A stretch of 64,000 bases of DNA from contig JAIOPD010000071.1 of the NCBI GenBank assembly GCA_021414115.1, positions 62,001 through 126,000 of the forward strand. The letters are read 5' to 3'. The notes beneath the pieces are model-generated. The model searched no databases. It worked only from the letters and a program-made list of their open reading frames with translations, and was not told the DNA's origin. The stretch is from Planctomycetia bacterium. Its GTDB lineage: Bacteria; Planctomycetota; Planctomycetia; Pirellulales; UBA1268. The translations under genes were made by a program, and so were the position numbers. Below are positions 7,716 through 17,351 of the stretch, piece by piece. Numbering within the stretch: position 1 is the first letter of the stretch; every line of letters starts with the position of its first letter.

Positions 7716-9658
7716 TCACGTACCGGCTCCGACGGTCCGTCCGCCGGCCGATGCGGCGTGGCCCGCTGCCTCCGCCGCCCTCTCCTTCCAGACCTCCTCG
7801 ATCGCGTCCGCTCCGACCAGGCCGTAGAGGCGAGGCCGCGGCGGAATCAACGACGTGTCGACGTCCTGGAAGGAAATCTCGGGGTTGCCCTCGGCATCGC
7901 ACTTCGCGATCGTCGATTTGAGCCATTTTCGCGTGTTGGCCTCGAAGGCGTCGCACCACTGCTCAGCCTCGCGCCGCTTGTCGGCGGGATCGGTCGCCGC
8001 CAGGCCCGGCATGGCGAACGCCGGCTTGAAGTGGGCGCCGCGGCACTCGTCCCGCAGCAGTGCCCCCTTGAGGATCAACTTTGCCACCGGAAACATGTCA
8101 CCAACCGCCTTGGTGAAGACGACGTTCTGGTTGGTCCAGTTGCCCGTGTCGGAAACGGCACACCGCTTCCACCGGTCCGCCAACTGGCAGACTTCGTCGT
8201 AGGCCGCGGCCAGTTGCTCGTTGCGGCGCACGACCGTCGCCACGCGGGTCATGATGTTGCCGAGCTGCTGGTGGAGTTCGTAGGGATTCTCGGCGCCCGA
8301 CGTGCGGGCAAGCAGCTCGCGATGACGCTCCTCCTGTCGTCGGATCTCCCCCTCGAACAGCCGCGACGAATGAACAGGCCGCTGAAAATGCAGGAGAGGA
8401 GCGAGTTGGCGCCGAGGCGGTTGGCGCCGTGATACTGGTAATCGCACTCGCCGATCGCGTACAGCCCGGGAATGCTCGTCTGCTGGTTGCGGGCCGCCCC
8501 CTCCACCATGCCTCCCGAGGCGCTCCTCTCGTAGTCGACCCACAGGCCGCCCATCGAGTAGTGAACGGCCGGGAAGATCTTCATCGGCACCGTTCGCGGA
8601 TCGACGCCCTGGAACTTTTCGTAGATCTCGAGGATGCCGCCGAGCTTCCGGTCGAGCGTCTCCCGCGGAATGTGCGTCAGGTCGAGGTAGACGCAGAGCC
8701 GGTCCTTCTCCACCGACAATCCGTCGGTCGTGCAGATGTCGAAGATCTCGCGAGTGGCGATATCACGCGGCACGAGATTGCCGTATTTGGGATACCGCTC
8801 CTCCAGAAAATAGGACCGCTCGGCCTCCGGGATGTCTCGCGGATCTCGAGGATCCTGTGGCTTCTTCGGCACCCAGACTCGCCCCCCCTCGCCGCGAGCG
8901 CTTTCACTCATGAGCCGCAGTTTGTCGGCGCCCGGAATCGCGGTGGGGTGCACCTGAATGAACTCGCCGTTGCCGTACCAGGCGCCGGCCCGGTACGCGC
9001 GACTGACGGCACTGCCGTTGCACACCATCGACATCGTCGAACGGCCGTAAATCAGGCCGTTGCCGCCGGTGGCGAGCACGACCGCGTCGGCAGGAAACGC
9101 GCGAAACTGCATCGTGACGAGATCCTGGCAGACCGCGCCGCGACAGCGGCCCGACTCGTCGAGCACCGGCGCGAGGAAGTCCCAAAACTCCCACTTCTTG
9201 ATCTTGCCCTCGACCTCATGGCGTCGGACCTGCTCGTCGAGTGCGTAGAGGAGTTGCTGGCCCGTCGTCGCCCCGGCGAAGGCCGTCCGCTTGTAGAGCG
9301 TGCCGCCGAACCGCCGTTGGTCTCGAAATCCCTCTGACGTGCGGTTGAATGGCACGCCAAGCCGGTCCATCAGATCGATGATCCGCGGCCCCCAATCGGT
9401 CATTTCCTTGACCGGCGGCTGGTGCTGGAGGAAGTCGCCCCCGTAGACGGTGTCGTCCAAGTGTTTCCACTCGTTGTCGCCCTGCTGCCGCGTGAGGGCG
9501 TTGACGCTGTTGATTCCCCCTTGGGCACAGACGCTATGCGACCGTTTCACCGGCACGAGGCTGATGAGATCGACGCCGACGCCCAATTCCGCGAGCCGCA
9601 TGGAGGCCGACAGGCCCGCCAGACCGCCGCCGACCACGAGAACCCTGGGTTGTGCCAT
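7716..9658 (-). pseudogene. sdhA: succinate dehydrogenase flavoprotein subunit SdhA, broken by a frameshift near 8370
   Basis: Catalytic FAD subunit of complex II. From the ATG at 9658 the frame encodes the dinucleotide-binding start RVLVVGGGLAGLSASMRLAE, the FAD-attachment region HSVCAQGGINSVN, the substrate-site HPTAIPGADKL, and GANRLGANSLLSCIFSGLF. At about 8372 the frame runs on into unrelated residues and stops at 8249. The missing C-terminus continues in another frame from SSRLFEGEIRRQ through ENPYELHQQLG and VVRRNEQL to a stop at 7716. Compared with my memory of planctomycete homologues, around 10-20 residues seem absent at the junction. A lone complex-II flavoprotein should be essential, so a sequencing or assembly error is at least as likely as real decay. 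Confidence 0.85.
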
Positions 9659-9678
9659 GGCCTCCACCTTCCTGATTT

Positions 9679-10449
9679 TTACTTCGCCGGACTGGGAATG
9701 GGAACGGGCGTGACCGCGGCGCCCGGCACGCTCAGCACCTGCTTTTGCTTCTCCATCCACGTCTCGGCCTCGCGGGCCTTGACGACATCGAGCGACCGCA
9801 TGCCACCCAGCGCCCCGAGGCCGGCGGCTGCCAGTCCGATGCCCACGACGACGCTGACCGCGTTGGCCCGTCGCATCGCGGCCGGGCTCGTCCACAGGCC
9901 CCACGTGATGCCAAGCGTCCAGAGACCGTTGGCGAAGTGAAACACGGTCGACAGGACGCCGATCGCGTACAGAATCGCGACGACGGTGGGCTTCAGCGCC
10001 TCGGCCGCCGAACTGGCCGCGTGGTGCGGATCGAACCGGCCACCGCCGAACGGCTGACCCAGCCAATGCAGCTGCATGACGTGCCACACGATGAACGCGA
10101 AGGCAATCATCCCCGTCGCCCGCTGCAGCGTGTAGCGGACATTGCCCACGTAGGCATAGGATCCGACATTCGGCATGCCGTTGGCAATGATGACGAAGCC
10201 GACCGCCGCGTGAAACAGCATCGGCAGGAAGATGAATGCCCACTCGATCGGGATCAGAAGCGGCCCCAGCGAGTGGATCATGTCCACCCGCGATTGAAAC
10301 GTCCGGCCGTCGTCCCCGGCCAGGATCGACGAGTTGGTGAGCAGATGGACGACCAGGAACGCACCGACCGGAATCAGACCTGCCAGCGAGAAAAGCCGGT
10401 AGATCAGAAACTGATGGCGTTCCAGAAACGACGAAGAAGACTGACTCAC
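9679..10449 (-). CDS. sdhC: succinate dehydrogenase cytochrome b558 membrane subunit SdhC
   Basis: Membrane anchor and quinone-binding subunit of complex II. 256 residues with five hydrophobic segments at about 22-38, 68-90, 112-132, 155-178 and 196-215. Histidines inside helices at 35 (VVHLLTN), 80 (MLFHAAVGF), 123 (VWHVMQLH) and 171 (VFHFANGLW) are the candidate axial ligands for the two haems of the b558-type. The C-terminal tail is Pro/Ala-rich. It is the first gene of sdhCAB, with a 20-bp gap to sdhA. The 200-bp space to the divergent GAF/receiver gene should hold the operon promoter. Confidence 0.92.
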   Translation of the reverse strand: MSQSSSSFLERHQFLIYRLFSLAGLIPVGAFLVVHLLTNSSILAGDDGRTFQSRVDMIHSLGPLLIPIEWAFIFLPMLFHAAVGFVIIANGMPNVGSYAYVGNVRYTLQRATGMIAFAFIVWHVMQLHWLGQPFGGGRFDPHHAASSAAEALKPTVVAILYAIGVLSTVFHFANGLWTLGITWGLWTSPAAMRRANAVSVVVGIGLAAAGLGALGGMRSLDVVKAREAETWMEKQKQVLSVPGAAVTPVPIPSPAK

Positions 10450-10651
10450 GATCGGCCTCGGGAAGCGGCGCTGCCGCGGTCGGGGGGTGACGGGCCAACC
10501 CTTGAGCGGCGGCTACAGGGACAGCCTCGACGACCTGAGGGAGTATAGGTCTGGTCTGCCACGCGACAACGCCGGTCCTCGATTTGGCGGCGTGCACAAC
10601 CGATTTTATACTTGAGAGGCGAGTGTTCCTGTCGGCGACGGAGGGCGGCTG

Positions 10652-12241
10652 GTGACGGAGTTCGACGATGAATCAGCTGAGTCACCAGCGGCACGCAACC
10701 GCGACCACGAGGTCGTGGATCACCTGCCCGACGGCGTGACGGTGCTCGAACCCGGGGCCGTGATCGGCTGGGCGAACGAACGACTCACCCGCTGGTGCGG
10801 CATCGGCGACCTCCGGGGCCGCGACTTTCTCACTGCCCTGACCGGCCAGACGATCGAACAGCGGCCGACCGAAGCGGTGACGTTCCACGAGGCGTTGCTG
10901 GCGGGCAAGGCCGCGGCGGCCATCCTCAAGGCCTCCACCACTTTCTACGCCGTTCATGCCTCGGCGGACTTCACACCCGCCGATCTCTCCAGCGGCTCAA
11001 GGACGGTCGTGACGGTCCGCGACGTGACTCACACGATCCTCGAGCAGCAGAAGCGGGCCGCGATCCATGCCGCCGGGCAGACGCTCGCCGATCTGTCTCC
11101 GGCCGAACTGGCCGACATGACGATCAGCGAGCGGATCGAACTGCTCAAGAGCAACATCATCCACTACTCAAAAGACCTCCTCCAGTTCGACGTGCTGGAG
11201 ATCCGCCTCCTCGACCGGCAGACCGGCCGCCTCGAACCCCTGCTCGCCGAAGGAATGCAGCCCGAGGCGGAGGCCCGTATTCTCCACGCGCGACGGGAGC
11301 ACAACGGCGTCACCGGCCATGTCGCCGCGACGGGACACAGCTATTGGTGCAGCGACACGACCAAGGATCCGCTCTACCTGGAGGGCTGCAAGGGGGCCAA
11401 GAGTTCGATCACCGTGCCCCTCATGCTGCACGACGAGGTGATCGGCACCTTCAACGTGGAGAGCCCTGAGCCGGGCGGATTCGACACGACCGACCTGCAG
11501 TTTCTGGAGATCTTCTCGCGGGACGTCGCGGCGGCGCTCAACACGCTCGAACTGCTCGTGGCCGAAAAGGCCTCGACCGCCGCCGAGAGCATCGAGGCCA
11601 TCCACGGCGCAGTGGCCCTCCCGGTCGATGACATCCTCAACGACGCGGTCAGCGTCATGGAAAGGTACATCGGCCACGATGCAGACGTCGTCGAACGCCT
11701 GCAGCGGATCCTGAAAAATGCCCGAGATATCAAGCAGGTGATCCAGCGGGTCGGCGAAAAGATGGCGCCGTCGGCGGCACACACGCAGCGACGTCAGGCC
11801 GAGAAACGCCGCGAGTTGGTGGGCCGCAGAATCCTGGTCGTAGACTCCGACGAGCAGGTCCGCGCCGCGGCCCACGCCCTGCTGGAACGATCGGGGTGCA
11901 CTGTGGAGACGGCCCGCGACGGCGCCGAAGCGGCCTCGATGGTGAGGGCCGGCAGTGGCGACGCCTACGACGTCATCATCTCCGATATTCGCCTGCCCGA
12001 CATGAGCGGTTATCAACTCCTGCTGAGGCTTCAGGAGATCATCGATCCGGTGCCGCTCGTGCTCATGACGGGCTTTGGCTACGACCCCGGCCACTCGATC
12101 GTGAAGGCCCGCCAGGCCGGCATCGATCTCGTACTCTTCAAGCCATTCCGCGTCGACCAACTCCTCGACACCGTCGAGAAGGCGGTGCTCCGCAGACAGA
12201 CGGCGCCCGTCGCCTCCACCGATCCCTCGGGCCCCGCGTAG
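10652..12241 (+). CDS. PAS-like/GAF sensor protein with C-terminal receiver domain
   Basis: Cytoplasmic signalling protein of 529 residues. Residues about 20-130 form a PAS-like domain (HLPDGVTVLEPGAVIGWANERL). A GAF domain follows at about 165-300 (FDVLEIRLLDRQTGRL...SSITVPLMLHDEVIGTFNVES). A helical linker comes next, then a receiver domain from about 390 to 510 with the acidic pocket at VVDSDEQ, the phosphoacceptor Asp in ISDIRLPDMSGYQLL, the Thr in VLMTGFG and the Lys in LFKPFR. There is no histidine-kinase ATPase domain and no output domain, so it probably relays phosphate or a protein contact. The start is GTG with GGAGGGCGG a few bases upstream. No transmembrane segment. Confidence 0.85.
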   Translation: MTEFDDESAESPAARNRDHEVVDHLPDGVTVLEPGAVIGWANERLTRWCGIGDLRGRDFLTALTGQTIEQRPTEAVTFHEALLAGKAAAAILKASTTFYAVHASADFTPADLSSGSRTVVTVRDVTHTILEQQKRAAIHAAGQTLADLSPAELADMTISERIELLKSNIIHYSKDLLQFDVLEIRLLDRQTGRLEPLLAEGMQPEAEARILHARREHNGVTGHVAATGHSYWCSDTTKDPLYLEGCKGAKSSITVPLMLHDEVIGTFNVESPEPGGFDTTDLQFLEIFSRDVAAALNTLELLVAEKASTAAESIEAIHGAVALPVDDILNDAVSVMERYIGHDADVVERLQRILKNARDIKQVIQRVGEKMAPSAAHTQRRQAEKRRELVGRRILVVDSDEQVRAAAHALLERSGCTVETARDGAEAASMVRAGSGDAYDVIISDIRLPDMSGYQLLLRLQEIIDPVPLVLMTGFGYDPGHSIVKARQAGIDLVLFKPFRVDQLLDTVEKAVLRRQTAPVASTDPSGPA

Positions 12242-12319
12242 GGCAGACGCCGTCTCGTCGGCTCGGCTTGATGGGAAATCCCCGGGACCGGTCGGGAATC
12301 CCCAACACCATCAAGAACC

Positions 12320-12460
12320 CGCGAGGGGCTGCCCGTGCCCCGAGAGCCGGGCTCGGCGGCCAGCGAAGGCAGGATGGCGAAGCGCAGCCGGCGTGCAGAG
12401 AGCGAAGGGCAGGGATGCCCGGAGCGAACGTCCGGCTCTCGGGGCACGGGCAGCCCCGAC
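12320..12460 (+). repeat. family-1 dispersed repeat, copy 2
   Basis: Left arm 12325-12350 and right arm 12432-12457 are perfect 26-nt inverted copies, the best-preserved pair in the window. The centre (GGCAGGATGGCGAAGCGCAG) matches the other copies. The distal tail with GATGCGCTCTAA is not recognisable here. It lies 80 bp behind the receiver-protein gene and could fold as a strong hairpin at the end of that transcript. Confidence 0.85.
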
Positions 12461-12495
12461 CCTTATCGAACCAATCCAACGCCGCCAAGAGGCCG

Positions 12496-12534
12496 CCCGT
12501 CTACCCCGCGCTCGCGCTTGGGGCCTCCCGAAAG
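12496..12534 (+). repeat. family-2 palindromic repeat, single end
   Basis: One end (TACCCCGCGCTCGCGCTTGG then GGCCTCCCG) of the family-2 element. It follows the family-1 copy within 40 bp, as at three other places in the window. Confidence 0.65.
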
Positions 12535-12543
12535 GAGACTTGC

Positions 12544-12562
12544 CTGAGGATGTCATCCTCAG
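12544..12562. promoter_or_regulatory. 19-bp palindrome upstream of the secretin gene
   Basis: CTGAGGATG and CATCCTCAG form a perfect 9-bp dyad around a single central T, 150 bp before the secretin start. It could be an operator or a small hairpin; nothing in the sequence decides between them. Confidence 0.35.
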
Positions 12563-12712
12563 CGATCCAGCCACGTCGAATGCGGTCGCGGTGGCCCCCA
12601 TTTCGCCAAGTTTGCCAGAGTTCCAGGGGCGTGACATGACCTTGACCCGTCGCGGTGGACGCAGGTACTTCTCCCTGCCCACGGTTCGTCTCCCGCACAG
12701 GATTCCGTACCC

Positions 12713-15559
12713 ATGCCTCGTATCCGCTCCCTGCCCCAGAAGCGCGACCGTAGCCGACTCGGCGGGGTCGCGATGGCCCGCGGCGGTTTCGCCGCCGCGG
12801 TGGCAGTCATACTGACCTGGGGATGGGTCGCCGTTTCGGGCCAGGCCGAGGAACTCCCGGCCCCCTCGACCACGGCCGACGAGGCGACCGCCCGCCGGAT
12901 GATCGAGGATGCCATCGATCAGGCGGCGAAACCAAGGGCTCAGCCATCGCAAAGCCCCGCCGCTGGCAGCGGCACGCCGGACAACCTCCTTCTCGCCCGG
13001 GTCTCCGCCGAGGTGGCGGCCAAACAACTCGAGGCGAAACGTCTGTCGCAGAAGTCGCCGTCGGATGCCCTCGACCTGCTCGATGCCACGGCGAAGAATC
13101 TCGACGGCCAGCCGATTCCGGAGGAAACCAAGACGCAGATGCTCCGCCGCATCGAGCGCACCCGGCGCGACATCGAGGAGGCGACGGGCAAGCGGCGTGC
13201 CGAACTGGCCCTCGACAAGCAAAACGCCCAGGTCGAGGCTCGGATCGACCGCGACCGGGCCCAGCGGGTGGAAGTGGATCAGCGGATCGCCATGCTCGTC
13301 GAGGAATACAACTCGCTCGTCGATGAGCGTCGATTTCCAGAGGCCGAGGCGATCGCGAAAAAGGCCGGACAACTCGCGCCGGACAACGCCGTCGTGAGGC
13401 AGTTGCTCGCGCAGAGCAGGATGATCCGCCGCCTCGATGCCCAAAAGTCGATCGATGGCGAACGGCAGTCGGGCTTTCTCGACGTGGCCGAGGATGTCGA
13501 GGGCTCAGCCACGCCCTTCGCCGGACCGATCAAGTTTCCCGAAACGAAGGATTGGCAAGACCTGACGAAGTCACGGACGCAGCGGCTCGCCGAGGGCCGG
13601 TCGCGGGCTACGGTCGCCGAGGTCGCGATCCACAAAAAGCTGGAGACGCCGGTCAAGCCGTCGTACCGGGAGCAGCCGCTCTCGGCGGTGATCGACGCCC
13701 TGGCCAGGCAAGCCGACGTGGCGATTCATCTCGACATGGTGGGCCTCGAACAGGAAGCGGTCCGCAGCGACACCCCCGTCACGCTCGCCCTCGACCAGTC
13801 GATCTCGCTGAAAAGCGCGCTCAAGCTGCTCCTGGAGCCGCTCCACCTGGGATACGTCGTCAAAGACGAGGTGCTGAAGGTCACCAGTCCGAGGCTCGTG
13901 AAGGGAGAGGTCTACGCGGTCACCTACCCGGTCGCCGATCTCGTGCTCCCGATCCCCAACTTCTCATCCGACGGCCTCGGCATCACGGGGGCCCTTCGCG
14001 ACGGCTATTCCCAGGTGGCGTTGCGGAACAACCTCGCGGTGCAGGTCGGCCCCCCGCCTTCGGGAATCAACGCGGCACCGGCCCGCGCCGGCGGTGATGC
14101 GGCCCTCGACGCGGCCTCGCTGGCGCAGTTGCAGCTCGGAGGTGGTGGTCCTCCTGTGACCGGCTCGACGCCTTCGATCCCGTTCGGTCCGCCATCGGTC
14201 GGCGGCGGTCAGCAGAACTTCCAGCCCCTCATCGACCTGATTCAGAGCACGGTGGCCCAGGACTCTTGGGACACGACCGGCGGCCCCGGCGCGATCCGGC
14301 CGTTCGAGACGAATCTCAGCCTCGTCGTCAGCCAGACGCAGGAGGTCCACGAGGAGATCGCCAACCTCCTCGAGCAGTTGCGCCGCCTGCAGGATCTACA
14401 GGTCACGATCGAGGTCCGGTTCATCACGCTCGCCGACACCTTCTTCGAACGCATCGGCGTGGATTTCGACTTCAACATCCAGACCAATGTCCGCGATCCG
14501 CTCAACATGACGGCGATCCCGACGCAGAGCAACGGTTCGACATCGCCGTTTTCCCAGGGCATCAACGCGGCCCCCGGTGGCCGGTCGCAGACGATCGGCC
14601 TCGACAACACCGGCAATCCCGGAGTGGCCCTCTACAACTCGGGCGGCGTCGGACAGGGCACCGGTATCGGACAGGGCACGGGCATCGGACAGGGCACCGG
14701 TGTCGGTCAGGCCGGCCGAAACTTCTATTCGATCCCGTTCCGGCAGAACAGCTTCGGCAGTGCCACCGTGCCGAGTCTCCCGGGACTCCCCGATCCGGCG
14801 ACGAGCGCGGCCAACTTCGGGTTCGCGATCCTCTCCGACATCGAGGCCTACTTCCTGATCCAGGCGGCCCAGGGCAACACGCGATCGAACGTCATGCAGG
14901 CTCCGAAGGTCACCCTCTTCAACGGCCAGCAGGCGTTTGTTTCCGACACGCGACAGCGGCCGTTCGTCACGGCGGTCGTGCCGGTCGTCGGCGACTTCTC
15001 CGCGGCCCAACAGCCGGTGATCACCGTTCTCAACGAGGGCACCGCCGTCAACGTTCAGGCCGTGGTCTCGAATGACCGGCGGTTCGTCCGGCTCACGCTG
15101 GTACCGTTCTTCTCCCAGATCGGTCGAGTCGAACAGTTCCAGTTCGAGGGCTCGCGATCGACCAAATCAAAGAGCAGCGACGAGAAGAGCGGCACCGACG
15201 TGAAGGTGCCCGGGGCGGACGGGCTCGTCGGGCTGACCAACGGCGTCGCCTCGAGCGGTGAACTCGAACTCCAGTCGAACGGCACCACCATCCAGCTGCC
15301 GGAGTTTCTCTTCACGACGGTGACGACGACCGTCAGCGTGCCCGACGGCGGCACGGTGCTGCTCGGCGGCATCAAACGGCTCCGTGAAGGCCGCAATGAG
15401 TTTGGCGTGCCGATCCTCTCGAAGATTCCTTACATCAACCGGCTGTTCAAGAACGTCGGCATGGCACGCACCACCGACAGCCTGATGCTGATGGTCACGC
15501 CGCGGATCATCATCCAGGAAGAAGAGGAGGAGAAAATCCTCGGCACGAGCAGGCCCTGA
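12713..15559 (+). CDS. secretin (GspD/PilQ superfamily) outer-membrane channel protein
   Basis: Forms the outer-membrane gated ring of a type II secretion or type IV pilus-like machine. 948 residues. A signal-like hydrophobic stretch lies at about 22-44; Met21 (ATG at 12773) is an alternative start. Residues 50-270 are helical and charged, with repeat-like segments unusual for classical GspD. A short secretin N-domain sits at about 325-400 (ISLKSALKLLLEPLHLGYVV). The C-terminal secretin domain spans about 720-945: QGNTRSNVMQAPKVTLFNGQ, then VPDGGTVLLGGIKRLREG, then VPILSKIPYINRLFKN and SLMLMVTPRII. A Gly-rich tandem GQGTGI repeat lies near 645-660. No other secretion genes are adjacent, as is common for planctomycetes. 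Confidence 0.9.
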   Translation: MPRIRSLPQKRDRSRLGGVAMARGGFAAAVAVILTWGWVAVSGQAEELPAPSTTADEATARRMIEDAIDQAAKPRAQPSQSPAAGSGTPDNLLLARVSAEVAAKQLEAKRLSQKSPSDALDLLDATAKNLDGQPIPEETKTQMLRRIERTRRDIEEATGKRRAELALDKQNAQVEARIDRDRAQRVEVDQRIAMLVEEYNSLVDERRFPEAEAIAKKAGQLAPDNAVVRQLLAQSRMIRRLDAQKSIDGERQSGFLDVAEDVEGSATPFAGPIKFPETKDWQDLTKSRTQRLAEGRSRATVAEVAIHKKLETPVKPSYREQPLSAVIDALARQADVAIHLDMVGLEQEAVRSDTPVTLALDQSISLKSALKLLLEPLHLGYVVKDEVLKVTSPRLVKGEVYAVTYPVADLVLPIPNFSSDGLGITGALRDGYSQVALRNNLAVQVGPPPSGINAAPARAGGDAALDAASLAQLQLGGGGPPVTGSTPSIPFGPPSVGGGQQNFQPLIDLIQSTVAQDSWDTTGGPGAIRPFETNLSLVVSQTQEVHEEIANLLEQLRRLQDLQVTIEVRFITLADTFFERIGVDFDFNIQTNVRDPLNMTAIPTQSNGSTSPFSQGINAAPGGRSQTIGLDNTGNPGVALYNSGGVGQGTGIGQGTGIGQGTGVGQAGRNFYSIPFRQNSFGSATVPSLPGLPDPATSAANFGFAILSDIEAYFLIQAAQGNTRSNVMQAPKVTLFNGQQAFVSDTRQRPFVTAVVPVVGDFSAAQQPVITVLNEGTAVNVQAVVSNDRRFVRLTLVPFFSQIGRVEQFQFEGSRSTKSKSSDEKSGTDVKVPGADGLVGLTNGVASSGELELQSNGTTIQLPEFLFTTVTTTVSVPDGGTVLLGGIKRLREGRNEFGVPILSKIPYINRLFKNVGMARTTDSLMLMVTPRIIIQEEEEEKILGTSRP

Positions 15560-15563
15560 TCCC

Positions 15564-15953
15564 ATGATGCGATTCTGCATGATTACCGGCGCCGTTCTGG
15601 GGGCCGTGTCCGTGGCCGGAGGCGCCTTTGGGGCCCACGGGCTGAAGGCCACGCTCGATGCGACAGGCCAGGCTGCCAACTGGGAAACAGCCGCCCGCTA
15701 CTGCATGTATCATGCCCTGGCCCTCCTGGCCCTCGGCCTGCTGGTCGGCCAGAGATCGTCGGCCTCGTGGATGTTTCCGGCAGCGGCGTGGTGTTTTCTG
15801 GTGGGCACGCTGATCTTCAGCGGCTGCCTGGCGGCACTTGCACTCTCGGGCGTGAAGATCCTGGGCGCCATCGTGCCCATCGGCGGTGTGCTGTTGATAT
15901 TCGGCTGGCTGTTCACGGCCCTCGCGGCTGCGGCCACGAGCCAGAATCCGTAG
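15564..15953 (+). CDS. DUF423 family small membrane protein
   Basis: 129 residues with four predicted transmembrane segments (about 5-25, 45-62, 68-90 and 95-122). The DUF423 signature GAFGAHGLK is near residues 20-28 and YHALALLALG in the second helix. Function of the family is unknown; members include E. coli YgdD. It follows the secretin stop by four bases, so it is likely co-transcribed with it. The gene ends 100 bp before a block of family-2 and family-1 repeats. Confidence 0.88.
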   Translation: MMRFCMITGAVLGAVSVAGGAFGAHGLKATLDATGQAANWETAARYCMYHALALLALGLLVGQRSSASWMFPAAAWCFLVGTLIFSGCLAALALSGVKILGAIVPIGGVLLIFGWLFTALAAAATSQNP

Positions 15954-16055
15954 GAGTCGCGACGCAGACGCGACTGATGATCCAACCGATTCCCGATCGT
16001 GAGGAACCGGTCGGGGGCGCGATCGCCGACGCTCGTCGCCTCCTTCGCCTCGCCG

Positions 16056-16172
16056 TCAGGAAGCCCCAAGCGCCAGCGCGGGGAATACGTCCACCACATC
16101 GGACGGCCCCCCGCCATCAACACGGTCGCGGCGCGTCTCCCCGTCGCTCGCGCTCCCGGCTTCCCCCGTCGA
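16056..16172. repeat. family-2 palindromic repeat, full copy
   Basis: One end is CGTCAGGAAGCCCCAAGCG...GCGGGGAATAC. The other is CCCGTCGCTCGCGCTCCCGGC then TTCCC. The two ends are inverted relative to each other and enclose about 60 bp. The copy at 43360-43474 is nearly identical, including the centre (CGCCATCAACACGGTCGCG). Confidence 0.8.
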
Positions 16173-16178
16173 GCACCC

Positions 16179-16370
16179 GCGAGGGGCTGCCCGTGCCCCG
16201 AGGGCCGGCGTTGCTGGCCAGCGCAGGCAGGATGCCGAAGCGCAGGCAGCATCGAGTGAACGAAGCCCAGGATGGGCGTAGTGAACGTCCGGCTCGCGGG
16301 GCACGGGCAGCCCCGACCCGCCACTCGGGCCCCCCGCCAGGCGATGCACCAGCGTCGGATGCGGTCTAAC
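16179..16370 (+). repeat. family-1 dispersed repeat, copy 3
   Basis: Left arm 16183-16208 and right arm 16289-16314 are inverted copies with two mismatches. The tail ends GTCGGATGCGGTCTAA, and that CTA is the TAG stop of the minus-strand TPR gene. It lies seven bases behind a full family-2 copy, the same pairing as at 43360-43687. Confidence 0.85.
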
Positions 16371-17220
16371 GAGCGGCCTCGACCTCGGCCTGCGCGTCCT
16401 TCTGCTCGGCGGTGTTCTCGACCTCCGAAGCGTTTTGCTCCACCTGCTGGTCTCGCTGTTCCGCCACGTCCTCGCGCTCGGCCGCGAGCTCCTCGACCTG
16501 CTGATCGGCCTGCTCAGGTCTGCTGGCGGCGCCGAAACCGTCGTCGGCGGGCTCGGCGTCCGCTTTTTTCTCTTCCTTCGGCTCGGGCATTTCCTCGGCG
16601 GCGGGTGCGGAATCCTCCGCGGGCAGGGCCGCGCCGCTCGGCACCCGTTCGGCCTCGGACTGCCCGGTCGCGAACGGGTTTTCCTCCTCGACGGCGCCCT
16701 CGGTCACCGGACGGCGGCGGCGGAGCACGTCGGGCTCCGCCCGCTCGACGTCGAGGTAGCGCATCTGATTGCGGCGGCGATCGTCCTGCAGCACGGCGAC
16801 GCGGGCTCTGACGCGGTGCCGTTCGAGCTTGAGACGGTCGCAACCCTGCACCCGCTCGAGCGAGCGAGCCACGGGCCATGACCCTGTTCCTGCGGCCTCC
16901 TTGTCAGCCCCGGCGACGAAGTCGGCCTCAGACTCGTCGAGCCTTCCCAGTTTCAGCGCCACGAGCCCGCGGAAGTAGTAGACGCGGGGATCGGACGTTC
17001 CTGCCTCGATGACCTGCGAGAGGTCGTCATAACTCCGCTGGTAATCGCCGGCGAAGTAGGCGTGTACCCCGTCGCCATAGGTGGCGGCCAGCGACACGTT
17101 TTCAATCGTCGGCACCGCTGCCGACAGCGGGCCCTGGATGCCCGCCCACGCGAGCACGGCCGTCGCCAGGAAACGCCCTGCGATGTTTCCGCGTGATTTA
17201 ACGGCCTGAACGACTGCCAT
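16366..17220 (-). CDS. secreted TPR-like protein with charged C-terminal tail
   Basis: 284 residues. The ATG at 17220 (MAVVQAVKSRGN) was chosen because GAGGGG stands seven bases upstream; longer versions lack a signal. An N-terminal hydrophobic stretch ending in GPLSAAVP looks like a signal peptide. Residues about 45-110 read like two tetratricopeptide repeats (YGDGVHAYFAGDYQRSYDDL, then RVYYFRGLVALKLGRLDEAE-like), suggesting a protein-binding scaffold. From about 170 the chain is extremely Glu/Ala/Gln-rich and probably coiled or disordered. The stop codon is supplied by the neighbouring family-1 repeat, so the natural C-terminus may have been altered. Exact function unknown. Confidence 0.7.
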   Translation of the reverse strand: MAVVQAVKSRGNIAGRFLATAVLAWAGIQGPLSAAVPTIENVSLAATYGDGVHAYFAGDYQRSYDDLSQVIEAGTSDPRVYYFRGLVALKLGRLDESEADFVAGADKEAAGTGSWPVARSLERVQGCDRLKLERHRVRARVAVLQDDRRRNQMRYLDVERAEPDVLRRRRPVTEGAVEEENPFATGQSEAERVPSGAALPAEDSAPAAEEMPEPKEEKKADAEPADDGFGAASRPEQADQQVEELAAEREDVAEQRDQQVEQNASEVENTAEQKDAQAEVEAAR

Positions 17221-17351
17221 GATCAACCCCTCTCGGCCAACGATCTCCATCCGGCCTGCGGCCAGACCGCCATTCTTGGCTATCGACCGATTGTACCTTC
17301 CCGACCGGGGCCCACCCGTCAGCGCCGGCACAACCGCCACCACCCCACCGT

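Noticed and set aside
9659..10597. N-terminal extension of sdhA beyond 9658
   Set aside because: It overlaps sdhC in another frame, and the FAD-binding start follows directly after the ATG at 9658.
14645..14710. GGACAGGGCACCGG tandem repeat in the secretin as a separate repeat locus
   Set aside because: It stays in frame and encodes a Gly-rich surface loop; it is part of the gene.
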